From the NCBI GenBank assembly GCA_902579105.1, contig CACHFM010000004.1, forward strand, positions 1 to 64,000: DNA of 64,000 nt, in the 5' to 3' direction. Source of the stretch: an uncultured Pelagibacteraceae bacterium (GTDB lineage Bacteria; Pseudomonadota; Alphaproteobacteria; Pelagibacterales; Pelagibacteraceae). Shown piece after piece: positions 1-8,921 of the stretch. The position numbers and the translations under genes are program-made. The notes under the pieces are model-generated. The model did not search any database and had not been told where the DNA came from. It saw only the letters and a list, made by a program, of their open reading frames with translations. How positions within the stretch are numbered: the first letter of the stretch is position 1; each line of letters begins with the position of its first letter.

Positions 1-1
1 T

Positions 2-565
2 AATAATATTTTATTCAATGAAACAAAACTTTTTTGTGATTGGTATGTGGTAAATAAATTATCTAAAAAGAAGAGTATTAAGTTTAACTATAAATTTAAA
101 AAAGAAGTTAAATTTTTATTATCTAAATTAAATTATAAAAATAATACTTTCGTACATAGAGATTTTCATGTATCAAATTTAATGTATTTAAATAATAAGA
201 TAGGTGTTATTGATGGCCAGGATGCTTTAATTGGTAATCAAGCATATGATTTAGCTTCATTAATTGATGATGTTAGATTTAAGACTTCTAATAAATTTAA
301 AGAAAAAGTTTATAATTATTATTTAAAAACAAATAAAAAAATTAAATTAAAAAAATTTAGTATAGATTTTGAAATTTTATCAGTATTAAGAAACCTTAAA
401 ATTATTGGAATATTTATGCGTTTGGCAGAAAGAGATAATAAAAAAAAGTATCTCAAGTTAATACCTTATGCATGGAAAATGATTGATTATAGATCAAATA
501 AAAATAAAGTTTTTAATAATTTAATTTTTTTATTAAAAAAAAATTTTCCTAAATTTTTAAGTTAA
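2..565 (+). CDS. amgK: N-acetylmuramate/N-acetylglucosamine anomeric kinase AmgK, 5'-truncated by window edge
   Basis: AmgK is an aminoglycoside-phosphotransferase-fold kinase that phosphorylates MurNAc (and GlcNAc) at C1 during peptidoglycan recycling. The track starts this ORF at an internal GTG, but the frame is open to base 2. The upstream residues (NETKLFCDWYV) fit the conserved region of the family, so the real start lies outside the window. The kinase catalytic loop is visible as FVHRDFHVSNLMYL, followed by the metal-binding segment GVIDGQDALIGNQAYDLASL. The next gene, four bases downstream, is a MurU-like nucleotidyltransferase, which is the standard partner. The family assignment is firm. 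The substrate is inferred from the pairing. Confidence 0.85.
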   Translation, partial: NNILFNETKLFCDWYVVNKLSKKKSIKFNYKFKKEVKFLLSKLNYKNNTFVHRDFHVSNLMYLNNKIGVIDGQDALIGNQAYDLASLIDDVRFKTSNKFKEKVYNYYLKTNKKIKLKKFSIDFEILSVLRNLKIIGIFMRLAERDNKKKYLKLIPYAWKMIDYRSNKNKVFNNLIFLLKKNFPKFLS

Positions 566-569
566 TATT

Positions 570-1010
570 ATGAAAATTAATACAGCTTTAATTTTATCTG
601 CAGGATTTGGTAAAAGACTAAATCCTATTACATTAACAACTCCAAAACCTTTGCTAGAAATAAATAATATTACTTTGCTTGAGAAGTGTATTAAATTAAT
701 TGAAAATTTAGGGATAAAAAAAATTATTATAAACACTTTTTACTTAAAAGATCAAATTTCAAATTTTTTAAATAATAAAAATTTTAATTGTGAAATTAAA
801 ATTATTGAAGATGGAAAAAATATTTTAGATACGGGAGGTGGAATATTAAATATGATGAATCATTCTGAAGATAATGATTTTTTAATTTTTAATCCTGATA
901 CTTTATGGCAAAAAGAATACTTTGATGAAATTATTAAGATGGAAGAATTTTATTTTTCAAAAAAAAATCGAAAATATTTTATTATTAGTAAAAAAAAACT
1001 TAAGTTTTGA
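570..1010 (+). CDS. murU: N-acetylmuramate-1-phosphate uridylyltransferase MurU, N-terminal part (frameshifted gene)
   Basis: MurU converts MurNAc-1-phosphate and UTP to UDP-MurNAc, so recycled sugar bypasses de novo MurA/MurB synthesis. The N-terminus has the sugar-nucleotidyltransferase signature SAGFGKRLNPIT and TPKPLLEI, and LDTGGG and FNPDTLW further on. The reading frame is lost at a run of nine A bases (959-967) and soon ends in an out-of-frame tail (KNRKYFIISKKKLKF). Removing one A joins it to the frame used by the next entry and gives about 225 residues, the normal MurU length. It is therefore a single gene carrying a +1 shift. This could be sequencing error, real mutation, or slippage on the A tract. 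Confidence 0.8.
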   Translation: MKINTALILSAGFGKRLNPITLTTPKPLLEINNITLLEKCIKLIENLGIKKIIINTFYLKDQISNFLNNKNFNCEIKIIEDGKNILDTGGGILNMMNHSEDNDFLIFNPDTLWQKEYFDEIIKMEEFYFSKKNRKYFIISKKKLKF

Positions 1011-1245
1011 TAAAAGTTTGATTGGAGATTTTAATATGGAAAAAAATTTAATTTCTAAAAGTAAAAAAAGAGATTTTATATATATAGGTTGTCAATTATT
1101 TTTAGAACATAAGGTAGAAAATTTTTCTATAATAAGTGTTTGGAATAATTTAATTGAAAAAAAAAAATTATATGGGTTTCGAAGTTTTAATGATTTTTAT
1201 CATTTAACTGATCTTAAAACTTTTAAAAAACTAAAAGATCTTTAG
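967..1245 (+). CDS. murU: MurU C-terminal part, in the +1 frame after the A9 run
   Basis: This is the continuation of murU in another frame. The track lists it from an internal TTG at 922, but the homologous sequence begins just after the A9 run, with IENILLLVKKNLSFDK and GDFNMEKN. The later IYIGCQLF and YHLTDLKTFKKL segments are where MurU proteins have their third domain and final helix. No ribosome-binding site precedes it, so independent translation is unlikely. Its last 23 bases overlap the convergent end of gpmA. It should be read with the previous entry as one gene. Confidence 0.7.
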   Translation: MENILLLVKKNLSFDKSLIGDFNMEKNLISKSKKRDFIYIGCQLFLEHKVENFSIISVWNNLIEKKKLYGFRSFNDFYHLTDLKTFKKLKDL

Positions 1246-1936
1246 CTCTATCTTTATCTAGATATTTACAATCTGATATTTTATTTTCATTATTAAACTC
1301 TATTAATAATGGATTACCAGTAGGAATTTCTAATTTAGAAATTTGATTATTATCTAATTTAAATAAATATTTACAAAGAGCCCTTATTGAATTTCCATGA
1401 GCAGAAATCAAAATATTATTTTTGACTATTTTATTTTCAATTTCTTTTTTATAAAATTCTAAAACTCTTTCATATGTGTCTTTAAGAGACTCTGTATCTG
1501 GAATTTTGTTCATTGGTATTTCTTTATAAGTTTCAATATTATTTGGATGATAAGGATTATTTTTATTTAATGGTTCAGGTCTTAAATCCCATGATCTTCT
1601 AAATTGATGTACTTTATCTTCTCCAAGTTTAGTTTTCATTTCATCTTTATTTAAACCAGTTAGCGCACCATAATGTCTTTCATTAAGTTGCCAGGCCTCT
1701 GTTGATTTTTTTTGATCATTTAATATTTCTTGTATTAATTTTAGTGTATTTTTGGCTCTTAATTGAACTGAAGAATAATATAAATTAATATTTATTTCTT
1801 GATTTCTAATTAAATTACCAGCTTTTTTTGCTTCTAACTTACCATTTTCGGTTAAATCAACATCTACCCATCCGGTAAATTTTTTTTCAAGATTCCAGAT
1901 ACTTTGGCCATGCCTTACTAAAATTAAATGACTCAT
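1223..1936 (-). CDS. gpmA: 2,3-bisphosphoglycerate-dependent phosphoglycerate mutase
   Basis: This cytosolic glycolytic and gluconeogenic enzyme interconverts 3- and 2-phosphoglycerate. The 237-aa length fits the dPGM family. The catalytic phospho-histidine motif LVRHGQSIWN is at residues 6-15, the acid and second-site region LNERHYGALTGLNK is near residues 83-97, and the second histidine is in SAHGNSIRAL near residue 180. The gene stands alone on the minus strand and converges on murU with a 23-bp overlap. Its own promoter probably lies in the 89-bp gap before the divergent lipoprotein gene. Assignment is secure. Confidence 0.95.
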   Translation of the reverse strand: MSHLILVRHGQSIWNLEKKFTGWVDVDLTENGKLEAKKAGNLIRNQEININLYYSSVQLRAKNTLKLIQEILNDQKKSTEAWQLNERHYGALTGLNKDEMKTKLGEDKVHQFRRSWDLRPEPLNKNNPYHPNNIETYKEIPMNKIPDTESLKDTYERVLEFYKKEIENKIVKNNILISAHGNSIRALCKYLFKLDNNQISKLEIPTGNPLLIEFNNENKISDCKYLDKDRAKDLLVF

Positions 1937-2025
1937 TTGTTTATCTTTTAGATTAATTTGATAAATAAAACTAGTTTATTAATGATTAATTATTTTTCAA
2001 AATATGAATTTATTTTTTAAGAAAT

Positions 2026-2625
2026 ATGAAAATTTTAAAAACTAATTTTTTATTAATATTATTATTATTCATTTCGGCATGTTCTTCAATTCCTTCAAAT
2101 ACTTCAAATAGTTGCTTAATATTTGAAGAAAAATATTTGTGGTATAAACATGCCAAAAAATCTGAGAAAAAGTGGGGTACCCCAGTTTATTTACAGCTTG
2201 CAATTATAAAAATGGAATCTAGTTTTGATTGGTTAGCAAAACCACCAAGACAAAAACTTTTTAAAGTAGTTCCTTACAAGAGACCTTCAAGCTCTTTTGG
2301 ATATTCGCAAGCAGTAAAAGGAACATGGAAACAATATAAAGATGAAACTGGAAATAAATTTGCAACAAGATCAAGATTTAAAGATAGTGTTGATTTTATT
2401 GGCTGGTATACAAATAAAACTGAAAAAATTTTAAAGGTTTCTAAAAATGATGCTTTTAAGCAGTACATTGCTTATCACGAGGGGTGGGGTGATTACAAAA
2501 ATTATAAAAAAAATGAAAAGGTAATTAATTTAGCCAAAAGAGTAGAGAAACAATCAAATATTTATAAGCAACAATTATCAGAATGTAAAAATTCTTTATC
2601 AACCTCAAAATATATTATTTTTTAG
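2026..2625 (+). CDS. Lytic-transglycosylase-like (SLT-fold) lipoprotein
   Basis: This 199-aa protein starts with a lipoprotein signal (hydrophobic run ending in LLFISACSS, lipobox cysteine near residue 19). It therefore probably sits in the outer membrane facing the periplasm. The mature part resembles the SLT lysozyme-like fold: KMESSF would supply the catalytic glutamate, SSFGYSQAVKGTW matches the GxxQ-type motif, and AYHEGWGDY is the usual C-terminal motif. The expected role is cleavage of peptidoglycan glycan strands. The product could feed the AmgK-MurU recycling route nearby, but that link is inference. Its stop overlaps the convergent RND gene by 4 bp. Confidence 0.75.
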   Translation: MKILKTNFLLILLLFISACSSIPSNTSNSCLIFEEKYLWYKHAKKSEKKWGTPVYLQLAIIKMESSFDWLAKPPRQKLFKVVPYKRPSSSFGYSQAVKGTWKQYKDETGNKFATRSRFKDSVDFIGWYTNKTEKILKVSKNDAFKQYIAYHEGWGDYKNYKKNEKVINLAKRVEKQSNIYKQQLSECKNSLSTSKYIIF

Positions 2626-5600
2626 TTTAACTGTTTTTTTAATTCAATATCTACCGCATCAATACGCTTAGTATTTTTAGCAAGAGTTAAATACATTGTA
2701 GGAGTTACGTACAATGTAAAGAAAGTAGAAATTATCATTCCACCTAAAATAGTAGAACCAATAGCTAATCTTGAACCTTCACCAGCTCCTGGACCGATAT
2801 TTCCTATAACAAGAGGAAGCATTGCAATCATTGTACTTAAAGATGTCATTATGATTGGTCGAATTCTAAGCTGACAAGCTTTAATTAAGGCTTCTTCAAT
2901 TTTAATGCCAGTTGTTCTTAATTGGTTTGCATAGTCTACAATTAGAATACTATTTTTAGTAGATATACCGATAAGAATTATCAAAGCAATTTGTGAAAAT
3001 ATATTTACTGAGCTATTCAAAAGCAAAATAAATACTAATCCACCAAACACTGCAAGTGGAACAGTTAGTATTATTATAAATGGGTGAACAAAAGAATTAA
3101 AAGTTGCTGCCATAACCAAATATGCTGTTAATAAAGCAAGAGCAAAAATTAAATATATCTCATTTGTTGTTTCTTTTAGTTCCTCAGACTTTCCTTTCCA
3201 GGTAATCTGATTTTGAGGAGCAACTTTTATCATTACCTCTTCCAAATATTTTACTGCCTCTGTTAGAGTGTAATCCTCAGAAAGAGCAGCTGAAATCGTA
3301 ACAGCTCTTTGACGATTATACCTTGGTAAAGCTTCTGCAGTCCCTTTTTCTTTAAATTCTACAAGACTTGCAACAGAAACTAATTTTCCTGTTGTTTCCG
3401 ATCTCACAAAAATTTTTGATAAACCATCTTTGTCTCTTCTATCAGCTAAATATTGTTGTAAAATAATAGGATATTCTCTTCCTTGTTTACTAAAAGATGT
3501 TACTCTTTTTCCACCATAAAGTGTCTCAAGAGTTCTTCCAATATTTTCAGTAGATACTCCTAAATCATTTGCTCTATTTTTATTTGTGATTAATTTAACT
3601 TCTGGTTTATTTTTTGTGTAATCACTCTCTATTCTGAACATATTTCTATTTTTTCTAAGTGCGCTCAAAACATTGCTTTGGATTTCTTCAAGTTCTTCAT
3701 AACTAGATCCATAAATAACCATTTGTACTGGCTTGTTATAGCTTGAAACTCTTATTCCTTGAGGAGATATTGGAAAAGCAAAAGTTTCAGGAACTGAAAC
3801 TACTTGTCCAATTGCTTCTCTAAGAACAGTTTGGCTACTTTTTTCTCTATTTTTCCATTCATCCAATAATGCAATTATAATAAATGTATTGTAAGTAGTT
3901 GCTGACTTACCAAAACCCGGAACCCTCATTATTAATCTTTCATAAGGGCTATTTTCAGCTTGTAATAGCCTTAATATTCTACTCTCGATAATTTGCGCTT
4001 TTTCTTGAGTGTATTCAAATGAGCTTCCTTCATCAGTTGATCCTATTATTAAATAAGAGCCTCTATCTTCCATTGGCAATAGTTCTTTTTTTGAAAAATT
4101 AAAAAGATAACCAGACGCACAAATTATTAAGATTATAAATATTGAAATAGTTTTTTTCTTATTTATCCAGTATTTAAGTGAGTCAATGTAAAATCTAGTA
4201 AAAGTTTTAAATCCGTTATTAAATTTTCTTACAAAGAAATTAATTTTTTCTTTTTTATTCAAAAACTTACTTCCGAGCATTGGTGATAAAGTTAATGCAA
4301 CAAAAGATGAGACCACAATTGAGAAAGATAATGCTATTGCAGTTTCCTTAAACAATGTTCCTGAAATTCCTTTTATAAAAATTAGTGGTAAAAATACTGC
4401 AACTAAAATCAAAGTAGTCGCAATAATTGCAAAAGTAATCTGTTTTGAACCTTTGTATGCAGCAACTAGTGGTGTTTCACCATTTTCTATTCTTGTATAT
4501 ATTGCATCAGTCATAATTACAGAGTCATCCGTAATTATTCCTATCGCTAAAATAAAACTCAATAATACAAAAATATTTATAGAGAGATCAAATATATATA
4601 ATCCAAGAAATGAACCAATCAAGCTAACTGGCAGAGCTACTGCTGGTACAATGACTGCTTTAAGATTACCAAGAAAAAGATAAATTATCAAAACAACTAA
4701 GACAAAAGCAATGACTAAACTTTTGTATACTTCTTCGATAGCAGCACCAATGTAAGTAGCTCTATTAAATGCTATTTCTAATTTTAATCCATCTGGCAAG
4801 GATTTATTTAGTTCTTTTATTTTAACCTTAATTTGATTAGATAACTCTACAGTCGAAGCCCCACTTTTTGCATAAATTCCAATTCCAACAGTTTTAAGAT
4901 TTACTGCATTTTTTCTTTGTGCTTTAAATAAGGTTTTTTCTGAAACAGGACCAAATTCTACATTTGCAACATCCGAAAGTATTATTACCTTGTCTTTATT
5001 TTTTCTAAGAGGAAGCTGCTTTATTGTATCTATATTTGTATAAGATTTATCAATATTTAAAGTTAAATCTTTGTTATTTGCCTCTAATGTTCCAGCAGGC
5101 AGGTTTATATTTTCATTTCTTAATGCTCTTTCAACTTCTTGGATTGTAAGATTGTTAGAAGCTAGTTTTATTGGATCTATCCAAACTCTAACACTAAGCT
5201 CTCTTAGGCCACCAACCAAAATTCTTCCAACATTTGGTACACTTGAAAATGCATCTATAAGATATCTTTCAGCATAATCTCCAAGATCTAGATCGCTCCA
5301 TGTTGGAGATGAAAGCGCTACCCACATTGTTGTTGTAAAACCCGCTGCTTGTTTTAAAATTTGTGGTGGATTTGACTCACTTGGTAGATTGTCTACAACT
5401 CGCGCGACTCTCTCTCTTATATCATTTGCAGCATCGTCCAAGTCTATATCTGTATTAAATTGTATATTAATTCTACTTCTTCCATTTAAAGAACTTGAAT
5501 CGATATTTTTAATACCCTCAGCTCCTCCAATAACATCTTCAAGTTTTTGAGTAATTTCTTCATCGACTATTTCTGCTGATGCGGATTTATAATCCGTTTG

Positions 5601-5744
5601 GACTTGAACGACAGGTGGTTGAATACCGTCAGGAAGTTCTCGAACAGGTAATTCTGAAAAAACGAATATACCAAAAATAATTAAAATCAAAGACATGACC
5701 CAAGCCACAACAGGTCGTTTAATACTTACTTCAGTTATATACAT
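2622..5744 (-). CDS. RND-family efflux transporter permease (HAE1/AcrB type)
   Basis: This 1040-aa inner-membrane proton antiporter is the expected length for AcrB-like pumps. It has an N-terminal helix (RPVVAWVMSLILIIFGIFVF), a large periplasmic porter loop, a helix bundle, a second porter loop and a final helix bundle. The TM4 proton-relay aspartates are present in ILAIGIITDDSVIMTDAI. The second half carries GISTKNSILIVDYANQL, as in the family. It is transcribed after its adaptor gene with a 4-bp gap. No outer-membrane factor is encoded nearby, so a TolC-like protein elsewhere would be needed. Substrates cannot be read from sequence. Confidence 0.92.
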   Translation of the reverse strand: MYITEVSIKRPVVAWVMSLILIIFGIFVFSELPVRELPDGIQPPVVQVQTDYKSASAEIVDEEITQKLEDVIGGAEGIKNIDSSSLNGRSRINIQFNTDIDLDDAANDIRERVARVVDNLPSESNPPQILKQAAGFTTTMWVALSSPTWSDLDLGDYAERYLIDAFSSVPNVGRILVGGLRELSVRVWIDPIKLASNNLTIQEVERALRNENINLPAGTLEANNKDLTLNIDKSYTNIDTIKQLPLRKNKDKVIILSDVANVEFGPVSEKTLFKAQRKNAVNLKTVGIGIYAKSGASTVELSNQIKVKIKELNKSLPDGLKLEIAFNRATYIGAAIEEVYKSLVIAFVLVVLIIYLFLGNLKAVIVPAVALPVSLIGSFLGLYIFDLSINIFVLLSFILAIGIITDDSVIMTDAIYTRIENGETPLVAAYKGSKQITFAIIATTLILVAVFLPLIFIKGISGTLFKETAIALSFSIVVSSFVALTLSPMLGSKFLNKKEKINFFVRKFNNGFKTFTRFYIDSLKYWINKKKTISIFIILIICASGYLFNFSKKELLPMEDRGSYLIIGSTDEGSSFEYTQEKAQIIESRILRLLQAENSPYERLIMRVPGFGKSATTYNTFIIIALLDEWKNREKSSQTVLREAIGQVVSVPETFAFPISPQGIRVSSYNKPVQMVIYGSSYEELEEIQSNVLSALRKNRNMFRIESDYTKNKPEVKLITNKNRANDLGVSTENIGRTLETLYGGKRVTSFSKQGREYPIILQQYLADRRDKDGLSKIFVRSETTGKLVSVASLVEFKEKGTAEALPRYNRQRAVTISAALSEDYTLTEAVKYLEEVMIKVAPQNQITWKGKSEELKETTNEIYLIFALALLTAYLVMAATFNSFVHPFIIILTVPLAVFGGLVFILLLNSSVNIFSQIALIILIGISTKNSILIVDYANQLRTTGIKIEEALIKACQLRIRPIIMTSLSTMIAMLPLVIGNIGPGAGEGSRLAIGSTILGGMIISTFFTLYVTPTMYLTLAKNTKRIDAVDIELKKQLN

Positions 5745-5748
5745 TTAA

Positions 5749-6744
5749 TTATTTTTTTTCTTTTTCAGTCTTTTTAAAAATATTTTTTAACCAATCAAAT
5801 TTACCTTTTTTTTCTTCAGTTTTTTTTGATTTCTTTTTTTTACCCCAACCAGAATTTCCTTGTTTTTTTTTGGCTCCTTTTTCGATTGGTCTTATTGTTA
5901 AATTTGGTCTTACTTTTTTTGTTCCTTCCGCAACAATTTTATCACCATTATTTAATCCATCTAATATTTCTACAAAGCCCAAGTATCTATCACCTATGGT
6001 AACTTTTGTTTTCATTACTTTATTTTTATCATCAACTTTATAAATAAAAACATTTTCGCCTTCGACTATTGTGCTTGTATCTGGTGCACTTAAACCTTCT
6101 CTTACATCATACTTAATAGAAATTTCTAGAAATGAACCAGGTAGTATTTCACCAGACATGTTATCCATCTTTATTCTTGTTGCTAAAGATCTAGTGTCTT
6201 CACTTATCCTGCTTGCAAAAGATTCAACTTTTCCTTTATAAATTTTATTTTTATAACCTGAAAATTTTATATCTACTGGAAGACCAACTTTAATAAATGG
6301 CACAAAAATTTCTGGTATATCAACATCACAATAAATTGAACTAGTATCTTCGAGATTGATTAGTATTGAAGATTTTGAAACTTCTATATCTTCTGAAAAT
6401 TCTCTTTTACCAATAACCCCATTAAATTGAGCAACTACATTTCTATTTTTTAACCTAGCTATGATATCTCCTGCTTTTACTTTTGTATTAAATTTAATTG
6501 GCTCTAATATTTCATATTTTTCAATTTTAAATGATTGTGTTTGAATTGGTGCTGCAGTTCCATATGTACTGATTACATTTTCAAAAACTCTTTCTTGTGT
6601 AGTGGTTATTATTATTCCTGGAGGTGGTCTTTTACTAAATTTTTTCTTGAAGTGATTTCCAATCATTGTTCTTCCAATAATCACTGTTGCAATAATTAAG
6701 AAAAAAATAATTACTATACTTGTTATTTTTGTTGATGTTTTCAT
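5749..6744 (-). CDS. RND efflux periplasmic adaptor (membrane fusion protein)
   Basis: This 331-aa protein has one N-terminal membrane anchor (about residues 8-26) followed by the barrel-sandwich (lipoyl-like) and beta-barrel regions of RND adaptors, for example NTKVKAGDIIARLKNRNVV and LNNGDKIVAEGTKKVRP. It would link the permease downstream to an outer-membrane channel. An oddity is the last 45 residues, a lysine-rich tail with repeated KKKKSK and KKTEEKKGKF segments, which ordinary adaptors lack. The coiled-coil hairpin also looks very short. The gene starts just after the sulfurtransferase gene (3-bp gap) on the same strand. Confidence 0.88.
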   Translation of the reverse strand: MKTSTKITSIVIIFFLIIATVIIGRTMIGNHFKKKFSKRPPPGIIITTTQERVFENVISTYGTAAPIQTQSFKIEKYEILEPIKFNTKVKAGDIIARLKNRNVVAQFNGVIGKREFSEDIEVSKSSILINLEDTSSIYCDVDIPEIFVPFIKVGLPVDIKFSGYKNKIYKGKVESFASRISEDTRSLATRIKMDNMSGEILPGSFLEISIKYDVREGLSAPDTSTIVEGENVFIYKVDDKNKVMKTKVTIGDRYLGFVEILDGLNNGDKIVAEGTKKVRPNLTIRPIEKGAKKKQGNSGWGKKKKSKKTEEKKGKFDWLKNIFKKTEKEKK

Positions 6745-6747
6745 AAT

Positions 6748-7560
6748 TTAGATTTTGCCATATTCAGCCCAAGAGCCATCATATATTGTGGGCATATATT
6801 TAACATTTATTAGCGAATAAGCTAGTGCCAATACAGATGCAGTTACTCCAGAACCACAAGAAAATACTACATTTTTATTATTATCAAAACTTATTGATTT
6901 AAATTTTTCTAAAATTTTATCCTTACTAATGAATGTATGATCGTTATTTATTAGTTCTGAAAAAGGCAAACAATAAGAATTTTTTATACAACCACTTTTT
7001 AAACCTTTTCTTGGTTCAGCAACTTTACCATCAAATCTATCTCTACTTCTTGCGTCAATTACATTAAATTCATTATTAGAAATATTTATGTCTATCTCAT
7101 TTTTATTTTTAACCATTTTTGTATTTTCAATAGCTACGTAGGTAGAAATTTTATTTTTTATTTTTTCATTATTTGTAATTTTATTTTCTTTTTTCCATTT
7201 TTTAAAACCTCCATCTAATACGTGAACAAGTTTTGGGTCATGACCAAAGTAAATTAGGTTAAACCAACATCTGCAAGAACTTATTACATCTGAGTTATCA
7301 TAAATTACTATTTCATCTTTATTTTCTATTCCCATATTACTTAAAATTTTTTCCCAAGACTTAATGTCAGTTAACATGTGAGGTAAATCAGTATTAATTT
7401 TTGAATTTTTATCTAGATCAAAAAATATTGCATTTGGTATATGTTCTTTATTATATTCTAAGAAACCATTTCTTTTTGCTTGAGGCATATGCCAAGAACA
7501 ATCAATAATTTTTACCTTACTAAGATTGCTCTCTAGCCAATTTGTATCAACTAAAGACAT
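6748..7560 (-). CDS. sseA: 3-mercaptopyruvate/thiosulfate sulfurtransferase (two rhodanese domains)
   Basis: This 270-aa protein has tandem rhodanese domains. The N-terminal inactive domain includes VKIIDCSWHMP and PNAIFFDLD. The C-terminal domain carries the active-site cysteine loop VVFSCGSGVTASVLAL near residues 233-248. The CGSGVTA form of the loop is typical of 3-mercaptopyruvate sulfurtransferases rather than thiosulfate rhodaneses (CRxGxx). It transfers sulfur from mercaptopyruvate to thiol acceptors in cysteine breakdown. It sits between msrA (1-bp gap) and the efflux adaptor on the same strand, so the four genes may form one transcript. The exact donor is inferred. Confidence 0.88.
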   Translation of the reverse strand: MSLVDTNWLESNLSKVKIIDCSWHMPQAKRNGFLEYNKEHIPNAIFFDLDKNSKINTDLPHMLTDIKSWEKILSNMGIENKDEIVIYDNSDVISSCRCWFNLIYFGHDPKLVHVLDGGFKKWKKENKITNNEKIKNKISTYVAIENTKMVKNKNEIDINISNNEFNVIDARSRDRFDGKVAEPRKGLKSGCIKNSYCLPFSELINNDHTFISKDKILEKFKSISFDNNKNVVFSCGSGVTASVLALAYSLINVKYMPTIYDGSWAEYGKI

Positions 7561-7561
7561 G

Positions 7562-8005
7562 CTATCTTTTTTCTAAATATCTTTGATGATATTCTTCTGC
7601 TTGACAATAATTTTTTACCAAAGAAATTTTAGTTACAACTTTTCCAGATAACTTTATATTTTCTTCTTCAATTATTTTTTCAGCAATCTTTTTTTGTTGA
7701 TCATTTAAATAAAATATTTCACTTCTATATTGTGTGCCAAAATCAGGTCCTTGAGAGTTTAATGTTGTTGGATCATGAATTTCAAAAAAGAATTTAAGAA
7801 TTTTTTCATAAGAGATAATTTCTGGGTCAAAATCTAATTTTACTACTTCAGCATGGTTTGTTGCTCCTGAACATACTTCTTTATAATTTGTTTGGGAGTT
7901 ATGTCCCCCACAATATCCTACTTCAGTTTTTATAATTCCATTAAGTTTACTGAATTCTATTTCAGGTCCCCAAAAACATCCTAATCCTAAAATTGCTATT
8001 TCCAT
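7562..8005 (-). CDS. msrA: Peptide-methionine (S)-S-oxide reductase MsrA
   Basis: MsrA reduces the S epimer of methionine sulfoxide in proteins or free methionine and so repairs oxidative damage. The catalytic cysteine motif GLGCFWGPE is at residues 7-15, and GYCGG, TNHAEVVKLDFDP, HDPTTLNSQGPDFGTQYRS and the end motif QAEEYHQRYL follow in family order. At 147 aa it is a short form with little sequence beyond the core domain. It is the first gene of the minus-strand msrA-sulfurtransferase-RND group, and its promoter must lie in the 34 bp shared with the divergent EamA transporter gene. Confidence 0.95.
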   Translation of the reverse strand: MEIAILGLGCFWGPEIEFSKLNGIIKTEVGYCGGHNSQTNYKEVCSGATNHAEVVKLDFDPEIISYEKILKFFFEIHDPTTLNSQGPDFGTQYRSEIFYLNDQQKKIAEKIIEEENIKLSGKVVTKISLVKNYCQAEEYHQRYLEKR

Positions 8006-8039
8006 TGATAATTACCTTAATTAATTTAAAGTTAATCAT

Positions 8040-8921
8040 ATGTTTTCAAAAAATCAATTAGGCTTTTTCTACATGTTCATTTCAGTATGTGCATTTTCTT
8101 TAATGGACGTGATAGTTAAGTGGTCTGAAGCGTATCCAGTTGGACAAGTATTATTTTTTAGAGGTTTTTTTGGAATAATCCCGATTTTATTTCTTATTCC
8201 TAAAGATAGGTATCTTAATTTTTACAAAACTAGTAGACCATTTCTACATTTTAAAAGATGCCTAGCTGGATTAATAGCTTTGATATCTATATTTATTGCT
8301 TTAAGAAATCTTCCATTAGCAACTGTTGTTAGTATTTCATTTGCAGCCCCAATATTTACAACTATTTTTTCAATATTTTTATTAAATGAAAAAGTTGGTT
8401 TTTATAGATGGTTAGCTGTACTAGTTGGTTTTATTGGAATTGTCGTTATTTCTGAGCCAGGTTTAAGTAATTTAAATTTTTATTATATTTATCCAATAAT
8501 TTTTTGTTTAGGATTGTCCTATGTCGCTATCGCTATAAGAAAATTATCATCCACTGAGCCAGTTTGGTTAATTGGTTTTTTCTTTTCTTTTTCAATAATG
8601 ATTTTAAGTTTTTTTACTTTTTATCAAAATTGGATATTTCCAAGTTTTCTAGATTTATTCTTATTATCAATGGTTGGTATACTCGGTGGACTTGCAAATT
8701 TATGGTTAACTCAATCATATAAATTTTCTGAAGTTAGTTTAGTAACTCCTTTAAAATATTTGGCTTTAGTTTTTGCAATAATGTTTGGTTATTTTATTTG
8801 GGATGAAGTTCCAACAATGAAAACTTTAGTTGGAGCTTCATTAGTAATTATATCTTCATTTATAATATTTAGAAGAGAAATGATTTTAAAGAAAACTTTA
8901 CCCATATCTAGACATGAGTAA
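8040..8921 (+). CDS. EamA/DMT-superfamily transporter
   Basis: This 293-aa integral membrane protein has about ten hydrophobic helices in two repeated EamA halves. The first half ends near ATVVSISFAAPIFTTIFS and LLNEKVGFYRWLAVLVGFIG. The second contains GGLANLWLTQSYKFSEVSLV and ends in a long helix (LVGASLVIISSFIIF). Members export or import small metabolites such as amino acids or S-adenosylmethionine, and the substrate cannot be predicted here. Its end overlaps the start of the DNA glycosylase gene by 8 bp, so the two are probably co-translated. Confidence 0.88.
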   Translation: MFSKNQLGFFYMFISVCAFSLMDVIVKWSEAYPVGQVLFFRGFFGIIPILFLIPKDRYLNFYKTSRPFLHFKRCLAGLIALISIFIALRNLPLATVVSISFAAPIFTTIFSIFLLNEKVGFYRWLAVLVGFIGIVVISEPGLSNLNFYYIYPIIFCLGLSYVAIAIRKLSSTEPVWLIGFFFSFSIMILSFFTFYQNWIFPSFLDLFLLSMVGILGGLANLWLTQSYKFSEVSLVTPLKYLALVFAIMFGYFIWDEVPTMKTLVGASLVIISSFIIFRREMILKKTLPISRHE

